42,411 nt of DNA, taken from assembly GCA_945900775.1 (NCBI GenBank), contig CAMDJP010000024.1, positions 1-42,411 of the forward strand, in the 5' to 3' direction. Position 1 is the first letter of the stretch; each line of letters begins with the position of its first letter. The position numbers were made by a program, and so were the translations under genes. This document shows positions 7,680 through 15,651 of the stretch, in pieces. This stretch comes from Akkermansia muciniphila. GTDB taxonomy: Bacteria; Verrucomicrobiota; Verrucomicrobiia; Limisphaerales; SIAT01. The notes under the pieces are model-generated. The model did not search any database, had not been told where the DNA came from, and saw nothing but the letters and a program-made list of their open reading frames with translations.

Positions 7680-8561
7680 TCACAGCAAACCCAGCCGCGC
7701 AATCTCGGACGCGTACCCTTCACGGAACGTCGGATACGTGAACGCATATCGCAGGGCCGTTTTTAGTTTTCCGTTCACGACACGCTTATTCGTGAGGCCG
7801 CGTTTGCGCGCGGCGTTCTCGGCTTCGCCGGCGAAAGGTGGCAACGGCTTGCTCAACTTCGTCGCGAGCCAGCGGAAAAAGTCCATCTGCGAAACCGATT
7901 CATCATCCGCCGCATTGTAAATCTCACCGCGTTGTCCGTGTTCGAGCGCTGCGATGATTGCGCCGACGAGATCGTCGCGGTGAATCATGTTCAGCACGCG
8001 CGAGCCGTCACCGGCGATGCGCGCCTCGTCGCGGAGGAACTGCTGGAAGAGATGACCGCGTCCGGGTCCGTAAATACCGGCCGCGCGCAAGATGACGGCG
8101 GGAAACCCCCGCTCACTGGCCGCCGTGCGGAGCAACTGTTCCGTCTCGACGAGAATCTGGCTCGTCTCACCCGCGGGTGCGGTGGCTGCGGTTTCGTCCA
8201 CGAGCGCGCCGTCCGTTTGTCCGTACACGCTCGTGCTGCTGAGGTGAATGTATTGCTGCGGCGGATGTGCGGCAAGCCAGTCGAGCAGATGCCGCGTGCC
8301 TTCGAGATAGACCGCGCGATACTCGGGCGCACCGCCTTTTGTGGACGACACGGCGTTCACCACCCAGTCGAATCGGCCTGGCAATGCCGCGAGCGTTTCC
8401 GGCTGCGTCACATCCGCCGTCATCGGCGTGATGCCCGCTGCGCGCAACTCGTCGTCGCCCTCGGCTGAGCGCCGCACGCCCACGACCGTGTGACCGCGCC
8501 GCGCCAGCTCCGCTCCGAGCGGCAGGCCGACGTATCCGCAGCCGATAATCACGACACGCAT
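7680..8561 (-). CDS. NAD(P)-dependent epimerase/SDR family protein (extended type, YeeZ-like)
   Basis: The 293-residue product begins with a Rossmann motif, MRVVIIGCGYVGLPLGAELARRGHTVVGV (GxGxxG type). It has the extended-SDR features WVVNAVSS near residue 70, HLSSTSVYGQTDG near 110 carrying the catalytic Ser/Thr and Tyr, VILRAAGIYGPGRG near 155, and IHRDDLVGAI. The YxxxK lysine is not in the classical place after SVYG, as in the atypical YeeZ/SDR-a subgroup, so the enzymatic role is uncertain. I chose ATG 8561 over an in-frame TTG three codons upstream because the Rossmann strand starts immediately. The upstream secreted-protein gene ends 56 bp away on the same strand. Confidence 0.85.
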   Translation of the reverse strand: MRVVIIGCGYVGLPLGAELARRGHTVVGVRRSAEGDDELRAAGITPMTADVTQPETLAALPGRFDWVVNAVSSTKGGAPEYRAVYLEGTRHLLDWLAAHPPQQYIHLSSTSVYGQTDGALVDETAATAPAGETSQILVETEQLLRTAASERGFPAVILRAAGIYGPGRGHLFQQFLRDEARIAGDGSRVLNMIHRDDLVGAIIAALEHGQRGEIYNAADDESVSQMDFFRWLATKLSKPLPPFAGEAENAARKRGLTNKRVVNGKLKTALRYAFTYPTFREGYASEIARLGLL

Positions 8562-8617
8562 AGTCTTCAAACTACGGGCAAACGATTCGCGGTGAAAGAC
8601 GGAATGAAGACACGGGT

Positions 8618-10279
8618 TTATTCCTCGACCGTCTGCTGTTCGAGTACAGGTGCCGTGTTGGGTTTGGCCTGAATGCGGTAGGTGACTTTGCGGGTTTCCT
8701 GCGGCGCGCTGTCGGAGCCGCGGCGCGTGATGAGGCGGCCTTCAGCGGTGAATTCCTGCCGTTGCTCACCGCGCCGGCGGGTCCAATCGAGCAGCTTACC
8801 TTTGTCGTCATAATGGAATTCGTCGCGCCAGTCTTTACGCGCATCGATTGCGGGATCCACGTAGTTGTCGCGCGTCTCGGGATGCGTGTAATCCACGGCG
8901 CGGATGCGGTGTTGCGCGTCGTATTCGCGCTTTTCGTTGTCGAGATAGAGAAGACTGACAAAGGCTGGCGGCGAGTAGTGGTGCCCGTTGTGGACGAAGA
9001 GGCCGATATCGATGCGATTGGATTCCATGTCCGAGCCCGGCGCAATCGGGCGGCGCGGATGATGATCCACCTCGAGTTCCACGCGTCGGCGCGTGGCGTC
9101 CAGCGGACGGATGCGGATGCGCTCCGGATCGCCGCGCAGAATCACCCAATGATAAGCGAGCGGTTTGTCCTGCGGATCCAGACTAGTCCGGGCGTCCAGC
9201 ACCATGCGCCGCGTGTAGGTGAATGACTTTACCACACGCGCGACCGCACACGGCGTGTCGAGCAATCGCTCGCGGTCCGCGACATCGAAGTAATCGCGTC
9301 CGACGATGCCGAGATTTTCCTCCGCCACGACAAGTTGGGCCAACGGCGGCAACGCCTCGGGCGTGATGGCGTGTGCGAGTTGCACCATCTTCTCCACGTC
9401 AATCTGTTTGCCATCGAACACCGGCGGATGCGCGGTGCCGGTGAGGTATTGTTCCGGTTTCTGAACGAGCTGATTGCAGGTGCGAAAAATCATCTGGAGG
9501 GTCGGCATCAGCAGGCCTTTCTCGACCAACCGCCGTTTCACCTCCGGCTGGAAGGCCGCGAGTGTGGCGGCCACGGCATCCATGAAGATGCGGTCCGATC
9601 CGGAGGAGCCCTGCGAGAGGATGATGTACGGGTGATTGGCTGGCAGCACGTCGCCGTAGCCTTTGCCGTCGGCGCCATTGCGGCCGGGATCGTAGTCGCG
9701 ATGCTCGGGATAAAAGTAGAGATGATTGTTGCGGTACTGCAGATAGAGATGCCCGCCGGCGGCGGAGAGCGTGAGCGCGTTGCGGCCTTGGCTGCGCCAG
9801 AAAGGGCCGTTGACCAGCGCGGTGGAGGAGTTACCGAGCGTCACCGCGTTGTACAGCAGACGATGTTGCAGGCCGTTGTTCATCCCGATTTTTTTGAGCG
9901 ACTCATCGAACTCCACGCGCGTGAGCTGCGGGAATGCGCCGTAGCTCATGTTGGAATGATCGCCGTCGTGGTTATCGTACACATCGCCGTGATGGCCCGC
10001 GGCCGTGTTTGTGGCCGCCCACTGGCGCAACAAATCGCCCGCCTTGCCCAGCCCGTTGGCGATGGGCTTGTTCGCGGTGGCGTTCCGATCAATCTGGAGA
10101 AACACCTGTATCAACCGCCCCTGGACATTGGTCACGAGAGAAGACGGCCCCACCAACACCTGCCCTTCGGACCACCGGGCCGGTTCTGGTTTTATCAACG
10201 TTGGAGGCGCATTCGTTGGAGCTGCCACCGCGACGCTCGCGATGCTCAAGGTGGTGAGGATGCAACCAGTGATGTTCAT
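8618..10279 (-). CDS. Large secreted protein of unknown function
   Basis: The 553-residue product has a signal peptide (NITGCILTTLSIASVAVAAP). I do not recognise a named domain. Visible landmarks are GHHGDVYDNHDGDHSNMSYGAFPQLTRVEF near residue 95, LYNAVTLGNSSTALVNGPFWRS near 142, a Tyr/His-rich LYFYPEHRDYDPGRNGADGKGYGDVLPANHPYIILSQGSSGSD near 188-230, and in the C-terminal half beta-rich sequence including AYHWVILRGDPERIRIRPLD, which resembles a PKD or fibronectin-like strand pattern. The end (EFHYDDKGKLLDWTRRRGEQRQEFTAEGRLITRR) looks like RHS/YD-type short beta repeats. The many His, Asp and Tyr residues could bind metal or carbohydrate, but that is inference. It may be co-transcribed with the downstream SDR gene. 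Confidence 0.75.
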   Translation of the reverse strand: MNITGCILTTLSIASVAVAAPTNAPPTLIKPEPARWSEGQVLVGPSSLVTNVQGRLIQVFLQIDRNATANKPIANGLGKAGDLLRQWAATNTAAGHHGDVYDNHDGDHSNMSYGAFPQLTRVEFDESLKKIGMNNGLQHRLLYNAVTLGNSSTALVNGPFWRSQGRNALTLSAAGGHLYLQYRNNHLYFYPEHRDYDPGRNGADGKGYGDVLPANHPYIILSQGSSGSDRIFMDAVAATLAAFQPEVKRRLVEKGLLMPTLQMIFRTCNQLVQKPEQYLTGTAHPPVFDGKQIDVEKMVQLAHAITPEALPPLAQLVVAEENLGIVGRDYFDVADRERLLDTPCAVARVVKSFTYTRRMVLDARTSLDPQDKPLAYHWVILRGDPERIRIRPLDATRRRVELEVDHHPRRPIAPGSDMESNRIDIGLFVHNGHHYSPPAFVSLLYLDNEKREYDAQHRIRAVDYTHPETRDNYVDPAIDARKDWRDEFHYDDKGKLLDWTRRRGEQRQEFTAEGRLITRRGSDSAPQETRKVTYRIQAKPNTAPVLEQQTVEE

Positions 10280-10327
10280 GAGCCGAGGCTAGAGACATTG
10301 GCTTCAGAAGACAAGGTGGCGGGCCTA

Positions 10328-10386
10328 CCCTCATTCCCTCTCGTCCGGACTCCTTTTTGAGGAGAGAGGTGAGGCGAGAGGTGAGG
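10328..10386. repeat. REP-like imperfect palindrome followed by a 12-bp tandem repeat
   Basis: CCTCATTCCCTCTC (from 10329) can pair with GAGAGAGGTGAGG (ending 10374), with few mismatches, around a loop containing TCCTTTTTGA. The right arm is then partly duplicated: GAGAGGTGAGG occurs at 10364-10374 and again at 10376-10386. The layout resembles dispersed intergenic palindromes of many GC-rich bacteria. It lies between the divergent starts of the unknown secreted protein and the Sel1-protease. The purine-rich right arm is too far from the chosen start to act as a ribosome binding site. Confidence 0.55.
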
Positions 10387-10432
10387 AGAAGGAGGCTTGT
10401 CTGTTCTCGGTACAAGGATTACTGTCGCACCC

Positions 10433-11668
10433 GTGAAATCCCATTTCGCAGCCCTCTGCCTCTGCGTCGCAAGTCTGCTCATCTCCTATTCCGCTGGCGC
10501 GGCTGAGCCGACCGAGGCGGACCGCAAATTCTTCCAAGAAACCAAAGTCAAAGCCGAGAAAGGCGATGCCAAAGCGCAAGACTTGCTCGGCCTGATGTAT
10601 GCCATTGGCCGAGGCGTGGAGAAGGACGAAGCGGAGGCGGTGAAGTGGTGGCGCAAAGCGGCGGACCAAGGACGTGCGATTGCTCAATTCAACCTCGGCG
10701 AGATGTATTACAACGGGAACGGCGTCGTGAAGGACGAAGCGGAGGCGGTGAAGTGGTATCGCAAAGCGGCGGAACAAGGATTTGCGAAGGCTCAAGTCAA
10801 TCTTGGGTTTATGTATTCCAATGGTAACGGTGTCATCAAAGACGAGGTGGAGGCTTACAAGTGGTGCCTTTTGGCGGGTGCGCACGGGAACGAAATAGCC
10901 AAAAGAAACATACCAAAGATTGAGCGCAATCTGAGTGTTGGGCAGCGTGCCGAAGGCCAGCGGCTTGCGCGTGAATGGAAGCCGCGTGTGGAGGTCGCCG
11001 CCGGTGCGGCCCCTTCCAGCCAACCTCTCGCTGAATCGCGCCCGGTCTCTACCGGCACCGGCTTCTTCATCACTGATGATGGCTATCTCATCACCAACCA
11101 GCATGTCGCCGGTGAAGGGGCAAGTGTGCGCGTGCTCACCGCAGCGGGTGTCATCTCTGCAAAAGTCGTGAAGGTGGACAAGGCAAATGACCTGGCCTTG
11201 CTCAAGGCGGAGGGAAAGTTCACGGCGTTGCCGGTCATCGCCAGTCGCGGTGTGCGGCTCGGGGCGACGGCTGCCACGGTCGGTTTCCCGAACATCGGTC
11301 TGCAGGGGTTCTCACCTAAACTGGCCAAAGGGGACATTGCCAGTCTCGCCGGGGCGCAGGATGACGCGCGGCATTTCCAAATCAGCGTGCCGATTCAACC
11401 GGGCAATTCTGGCGGGGCGTTGGTGGATGAGCGGGGCAACGTGATTGGCGTGGTGGTGGCGGTGCTGAGCCAGAAGGCGGCCATTGCCACGAGTGGCACC
11501 CTTGCCCAGAACGTGAACTACGCGGTGAAGAGCAGTTATCTGCTGAGTTTTCTGGAAGCTGTCCCTGCTGTCGCCGAGAAGTTAAAGGAGCCGACCACGA
11601 AAGAGCGCAAGTTCGAGGATGTGGTCAGGGATGTGGAACGAGCGGCTGTGCTGGTGCTGGTGTATTAA
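10433..11668 (+). CDS. Secreted Sel1-repeat/trypsin-like serine protease fusion
   Basis: The 411-residue product has a signal peptide (KSHFAALCLCVASLLISYSAGAAEP). Residues about 40-160 are three Sel1-like repeats of 36 residues (for example AQFNLGEMYYNGNGVVKDEAEAVKWYRKAAEQG). Residues about 205-395 are a trypsin-like S1C domain with an intact triad: H224 in ITNQHVA, D253 in KANDLALL and S326 in QPGNSGGAL. The H-D and D-S spacings (29 and 73) match HtrA-type proteases. There is no PDZ domain; the Sel1 repeats may replace it as the protein-binding part. GTG 10433 was chosen because the signal peptide starts there; an upstream TTG at 10397 would bury it. A role in envelope protein quality control or processing is inferred. 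Confidence 0.88.
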   Translation: MKSHFAALCLCVASLLISYSAGAAEPTEADRKFFQETKVKAEKGDAKAQDLLGLMYAIGRGVEKDEAEAVKWWRKAADQGRAIAQFNLGEMYYNGNGVVKDEAEAVKWYRKAAEQGFAKAQVNLGFMYSNGNGVIKDEVEAYKWCLLAGAHGNEIAKRNIPKIERNLSVGQRAEGQRLAREWKPRVEVAAGAAPSSQPLAESRPVSTGTGFFITDDGYLITNQHVAGEGASVRVLTAAGVISAKVVKVDKANDLALLKAEGKFTALPVIASRGVRLGATAATVGFPNIGLQGFSPKLAKGDIASLAGAQDDARHFQISVPIQPGNSGGALVDERGNVIGVVVAVLSQKAAIATSGTLAQNVNYAVKSSYLLSFLEAVPAVAEKLKEPTTKERKFEDVVRDVERAAVLVLVY

Positions 11669-11778
11669 AAAAGCTCCTTTTGGAAGAGCTTCGCCCAGCA
11701 TGAGCGCTGGGATTCCTCGGCACTCGGCCATTTGAGCCTTGGTTTTCCATGCCCTTTGGTGGTTGAATCGCTGTTGAA

Positions 11779-14349
11779 ATGACGCAAAGCGTCCAACCCC
11801 CATCTGTGCCCGAGCTGCTCGCCCCCGCGGGTGACTGGGACTGCGCCAAGGCCGCCGTGGAGAACGGCGCGGACGCGATTTATTTCGGCCTCGACCGTTT
11901 CAATGCGCGGATGCGCGCACACAATTTCACCGAAGCCGCTCTGCCGCGCTTGATGGAGTTCCTGCACCGGCGCGGCGTGCGCGGTTACGTCACGTTCAAC
12001 ACGCTCGTCTTCGCCGATGAGCTGGGCGCGGCCGAAGATTATCTGCGCTCCATCATCGCCGCCGGCGTGGACGCCGCGATTGTTCAGGACGTGGGCATCT
12101 GCCGGCTCATCCGCAAGATTTCGCCCGACTTTCCGATTCACGCGAGCACACAGATGACCATCACGAGCGCGGCGGGCGTGGAGTTCGCTCGCGAACTCGG
12201 CTGCGAGCTGGCGGTGTTGGCGCGCGAATGTTCAATCGCTGAGATTGAGACAATCCGCGCCGCGCAGGCCGTCGCGTTGCCGCTGGAGGTCTTTGTTCAC
12301 GGCGCATTGTGCGTGGCTTACTCGGGGCAGTGCCTCACGAGCGAATCGCTCGGCGGCCGCAGCGCAAACCGCGGCGAGTGCGCGCAAGCCTGCCGCATGC
12401 CGTACGAATTGATTTCCGATGGCAAGCTGGTGTCGCTCGGCGCGCGCCGTTACTTGCTTAGTCCGCAGGATCTCGCCGGTCTCGACGTGCTGCCGGAGCT
12501 GGTGAAGGCGGGCGTCACATCGCTCAAGATTGAAGGACGGCTCAAGTCGCCCGAGTACGTCGCGAGCATCACGCGTGTGTATCGCGCTGCACTGGATAAA
12601 CTCCCCGGCCGCGAGGTTGCCGAGCCGCAACGTTCCGAAGGAGAGAGTAAAACCCCTGCGCCAGCGCGCGTCGGTGAAGGTGCGCGGTACGAGGTTGAAA
12701 TGGCCTTCTCGCGCGGCCTGCACACTGGCTGGTTCGGTGGTATCGATAATCAAAAGCTGGTCCACGGCCGCTTCGCGAAAAAGCGCGGCGCCTATCTCGG
12801 CGAGGTTGCGCGGGTGGAGCGCGATCGTGTCCGCGTGCGCCTGACGTCTGCGTTGAAGGCCGGCGACGGCGTTGTTTTCGATGCAGGCCGGGGTGATGAC
12901 CACGAGGAAGGTGGGCGGGTTTTTCAGATTCATAGCCAAAATCCAAAAGTGCAAAGTCAGGAAGTGGTCCTGACTTTCATGCGCGACGCAGTGGATTTCG
13001 CGCGCGTCCATACGGGTGACAAAGTCTGGAAGACGAACGATCCGGAACTGGACCGCGAGCTGCGCAAGACGTTCGACGGCGACACGCCGAAGTTCCAGCG
13101 CCCAGTGCGGATGGAAGTTCACGGCCACGTCGGCGCGCCATTCACGCTGATTGTTCGTGACGAGTCGGGCCACGTCGCGCAGGTGCAATCGTCCTCGCCG
13201 CTCGTTGCGGCCGAGAAACAGCCGCTCACGTCGGAGCGTTTGTGCGAGCAGCTTGGTCGTCTCGGCGGGACGCCCTTCAAGCTCGGCGAATTGGTGAGCA
13301 AGCTCGAAGGCGATGTGATGTTGCCGATGAGCGAATTGAACCGCTTGCGGCGCGAGGTCGTGGCGCAACTCGATGCTCTGCGCGCAGCACCTAAGCGGTG
13401 GAAGCTGGTCACTCGCGAAGTCGCGAAGCCGGGAACGCCGACCGCGACATCGCAGGCCGGCAGTTCAACGAAACCGGAACTGACAGTGCTCGTCCGGTCG
13501 ATGGCGCAGCTGGAAGCTGCATTGCGCTGTGATGCGCGCACGGTTTACTGCGAGTTCGAGGATCCGAAGAAATATCGCGAGGCCGTCACGCTCTTCCGCA
13601 CCGCGCGCGGTTGTGAGGCGTCCGGAGACTCCACCATCTGGGTCGCACCGCCGCGTGTTTTCAAGTCGGGCGAGGAATGGATTTTGAAACTGGTCCGCGC
13701 CAGCGACGCCGACGGCTATCTCGTCCGCAACCACGAGCACCTCAAGTTCTTCGCCGACTGCCGCAAGATGGGCGACTTCTCGCTGAACGTCGCCAACCCG
13801 ATCACGGCGGAGTATTTTAAGAACCGCTTCGGACTCGAGCGGCTCACGGCTAGCTACGACCTGAACCTCGCGCAACTCGAGGCGCTGCTGCGAGGCGCGC
13901 CGCCGGAGTGGTTCGAGGTGACAATCCATCAGCACATGCCGATGTTTCACATGGAGCACTGCGTGTTCTGCGCGTTTCTCTCGAGCGGCAAGGATTACCG
14001 CGACTGCGGCCGGCCGTGCGACAAACACTCGGTGCAACTGCGCGATCGTGTGGGTGCGGAGCATCCGCTCAAGGCCGATGCCGGTTGCCGCAATACGGTC
14101 TTCAACGCGCGCGCGCAGACCGGGGCCGAGTTTGCTTCGCGGCTGCTCGATTTGGGCGTGAGGCGTTTCCGCGTGGAGTTTCTCAACGAGACGACAGCCG
14201 AGGTGGAGCGCACCATCGCCCGTTACCGTGCGCTCCTGCGCGGCGAAACCACCGGCGCGCAGCTCTGGCGCGAGCTCAAGCTCATAAACCAACTCGGCGT
14301 GACGCGCGGCCAGATGGAGAAGGCCGATACCGCGCACGCGAGCCGCTGA
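11779..14349 (+). CDS. U32 family peptidase with DUF3656 domain, RlhA-like
   Basis: The 856-residue product begins VPELLAPAGDWDCAKAAVENGADAIYFGL, the U32 barrel start. It continues with FNTLVFADEL and VFVHGALCVAYSGQCLTSESLGGRSANRGECAQACRMPYEL, the cysteine-rich U32 signature near residues 173-210. The second half fits DUF3656 and a final Cys-rich part (HMEHCVFCAFLSSGKDYRDCGRPCDKH). The closest characterised protein type is RlhA, needed for 5-hydroxycytidine at 23S rRNA C2501, which carries an iron-sulfur cluster; no peptidase activity need be assumed. Two stretches look inserted relative to homologues as I remember them: one near residues 280-300 (SEGESKTPAPARVGEG) and an AT-rich one near 386-400. 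The following gene, recA, has its own promoter. Confidence 0.85.
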   Translation: MTQSVQPPSVPELLAPAGDWDCAKAAVENGADAIYFGLDRFNARMRAHNFTEAALPRLMEFLHRRGVRGYVTFNTLVFADELGAAEDYLRSIIAAGVDAAIVQDVGICRLIRKISPDFPIHASTQMTITSAAGVEFARELGCELAVLARECSIAEIETIRAAQAVALPLEVFVHGALCVAYSGQCLTSESLGGRSANRGECAQACRMPYELISDGKLVSLGARRYLLSPQDLAGLDVLPELVKAGVTSLKIEGRLKSPEYVASITRVYRAALDKLPGREVAEPQRSEGESKTPAPARVGEGARYEVEMAFSRGLHTGWFGGIDNQKLVHGRFAKKRGAYLGEVARVERDRVRVRLTSALKAGDGVVFDAGRGDDHEEGGRVFQIHSQNPKVQSQEVVLTFMRDAVDFARVHTGDKVWKTNDPELDRELRKTFDGDTPKFQRPVRMEVHGHVGAPFTLIVRDESGHVAQVQSSSPLVAAEKQPLTSERLCEQLGRLGGTPFKLGELVSKLEGDVMLPMSELNRLRREVVAQLDALRAAPKRWKLVTREVAKPGTPTATSQAGSSTKPELTVLVRSMAQLEAALRCDARTVYCEFEDPKKYREAVTLFRTARGCEASGDSTIWVAPPRVFKSGEEWILKLVRASDADGYLVRNHEHLKFFADCRKMGDFSLNVANPITAEYFKNRFGLERLTASYDLNLAQLEALLRGAPPEWFEVTIHQHMPMFHMEHCVFCAFLSSGKDYRDCGRPCDKHSVQLRDRVGAEHPLKADAGCRNTVFNARAQTGAEFASRLLDLGVRRFRVEFLNETTAEVERTIARYRALLRGETTGAQLWRELKLINQLGVTRGQMEKADTAHASR
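12953..12977. repeat. Perfect 10-bp inverted repeat inside the U32 gene
   Basis: AAAGTCAGGA and TCCTGACTTT are exact reverse complements separated by AGTGG. They lie in a stretch (about 12918-12980) richer in A than the rest of this GC-rich gene and encode part of HSQNPKVQSQEVVLTF. A 10-bp perfect stem inside a coding region could be chance or the trace of a small inserted palindrome. Confidence 0.6.
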
Positions 14350-14374
14350 GTTTGTACCTGCTCGCAACCTTCGA

Positions 14375-14402
14375 TTGACTTGCCCCGTTCGCAGCGCATT
14401 AT
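14375..14402 (+). promoter_or_regulatory. Candidate sigma-70-type promoter of recA
   Basis: TTGACT (14375-14380) and CATTAT (14397-14402) are spaced by 16 bp and lie 31 bp before the recA ATG. The ribosome binding site AAAGGAG (14418-14424) follows, 9 nt before the start. No classical LexA palindrome of the E. coli or Bacillus type was seen nearby; a lineage-specific SOS box cannot be excluded. Confidence 0.5.
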
Positions 14403-14433
14403 TTCCCAGACAACGACAAAGGAGATTTTCATC

Positions 14434-15501
14434 ATGGCCAAAGAAAAAGAGAAACCCGCCGGCGAAGATGCCAAGACAGCCGCCACCCGTGAACGCGATC
14501 TGGAAGCCGCCGTCGCGACTATCACTAAAGCCTTCGGCGACGGCGCGATCATGCGCCTCGGTGACGCGCATGCCCTGCGGCAGATCGAAGTGATTCCCAC
14601 GGGCGCGCTCGCGTTGGACCTCGCCCTCGGCGTCGGCGGTCTCCCGCGCGGCCGTGTCATCGAGATTTACGGCCCTGAATCCTCCGGCAAAACGACCCTC
14701 ATGCTCCATGTCATCGCCAACGCGCAGAAGGCCGGCGGCCTCGCGGCGTTCATCGATGCCGAGCATGCGCTGGATCCAGGTTACGCCAAGAAGCTCGGGG
14801 TGAATTTAGACGACTTGCTCGTCTCCCAACCCGACTCCGGCGAAGAGGCGCTTACCATCTGCGAGACGCTCGCGCGCTCGAATGCGCTGGACGTCATCGT
14901 CGTGGACTCCGTCGCCGCGCTCGTACCGAAAGCCGAGTTGGAGGGCGAGATGGGCATGGCCACGATGGGTATGCAGGCGCGACTCATGAGCCAGGCGCTC
15001 CGCAAGCTCACCGCCATCCTCAACAAATCCAAGACCACCTGCATCTTTACCAACCAACTTCGCGAGAAGGTCGGCGTGATGTTCGGCAGCCCCGAAACCA
15101 CGCCTGGCGGCAAGGCGCTGAAGTTCTACGCCAGTGTACGCTTGGACATCCGCCGCAGAGATACACTCAAGGACCCCGCCGGCAACGCCATCGGTAACCA
15201 TACCAGAGTGAAGGTGGTGAAGAACAAGGTCGCGCCGCCGTTCGCCGAGGCCGAGTTCGACATCATCTACAATCACGGCATCGACAAGGAAGGGTGCGTG
15301 CTCGACGTCGGTATCTCCAACGGTGTGGTGGATAAGAAAGGCGCATGGCTTCAGTTCGCCGGCGAACTTATCGGTCAGGGCAAGGAAGCCGCCAAGAAGT
15401 CGCTCATCGAGAAACCCGAGTTGAAGGAGAAAATCATCGCGGCCATCCTCGCCAAGCGCAACGGCACCGCCACTACCGAGAAAGAGAAGGAGAAGAAGTA
15501 A
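14434..15501 (+). CDS. recA: Recombinase RecA
   Basis: The 355-residue product is a full-length RecA: helical N-terminal part ([19 protein letters not shown]), Walker [11 protein letters not shown] near residue 75, the [14 protein letters not shown] segment, Walker [11 protein letters not shown] near 155, loop L1/L2 regions including [21 protein letters not shown], and a basic, Lys/Glu-rich C-terminal tail. It forms ATP-dependent filaments on single-stranded DNA for homologous recombination and induces the SOS response. The start at 14434 ([12 protein letters not shown]) is set by the AAAGGAG site. The frame is open 18 codons further upstream, but that stretch overlaps the promoter. A small hairpin (15501-15517) right at the stop, followed by a pyrimidine-rich run, may act as a weak terminator. 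Confidence 0.98.
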   Translation: MAKEKEKPAGEDAKTAATRERDLEAAVATITKAFGDGAIMRLGDAHALRQIEVIPTGALALDLALGVGGLPRGRVIEIYGPESSGKTTLMLHVIANAQKAGGLAAFIDAEHALDPGYAKKLGVNLDDLLVSQPDSGEEALTICETLARSNALDVIVVDSVAALVPKAELEGEMGMATMGMQARLMSQALRKLTAILNKSKTTCIFTNQLREKVGVMFGSPETTPGGKALKFYASVRLDIRRRDTLKDPAGNAIGNHTRVKVVKNKVAPPFAEAEFDIIYNHGIDKEGCVLDVGISNGVVDKKGAWLQFAGELIGQGKEAAKKSLIEKPELKEKIIAAILAKRNGTATTEKEKEKK

Positions 15502-15651
15502 AAGTCGCAGCGGCTTTACTTCTCTTCTTCCACGCGTTGCCCCGAGCGGGTTTCCGGGTTTGCTTCCACAAAGGCTTTTGCCTAATGTCACGAAACTGGG
15601 TACCTACATTTAGGTGAATGAGGGCTCCCTTAAAAATAGTCCAAGAAGACG

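Noticed and set aside
13465-14766. Minus-strand open frame of 433 codons across the U32/recA border
   Set aside because: Shadow of two well-supported genes, spanning the recA promoter and both coding frames.
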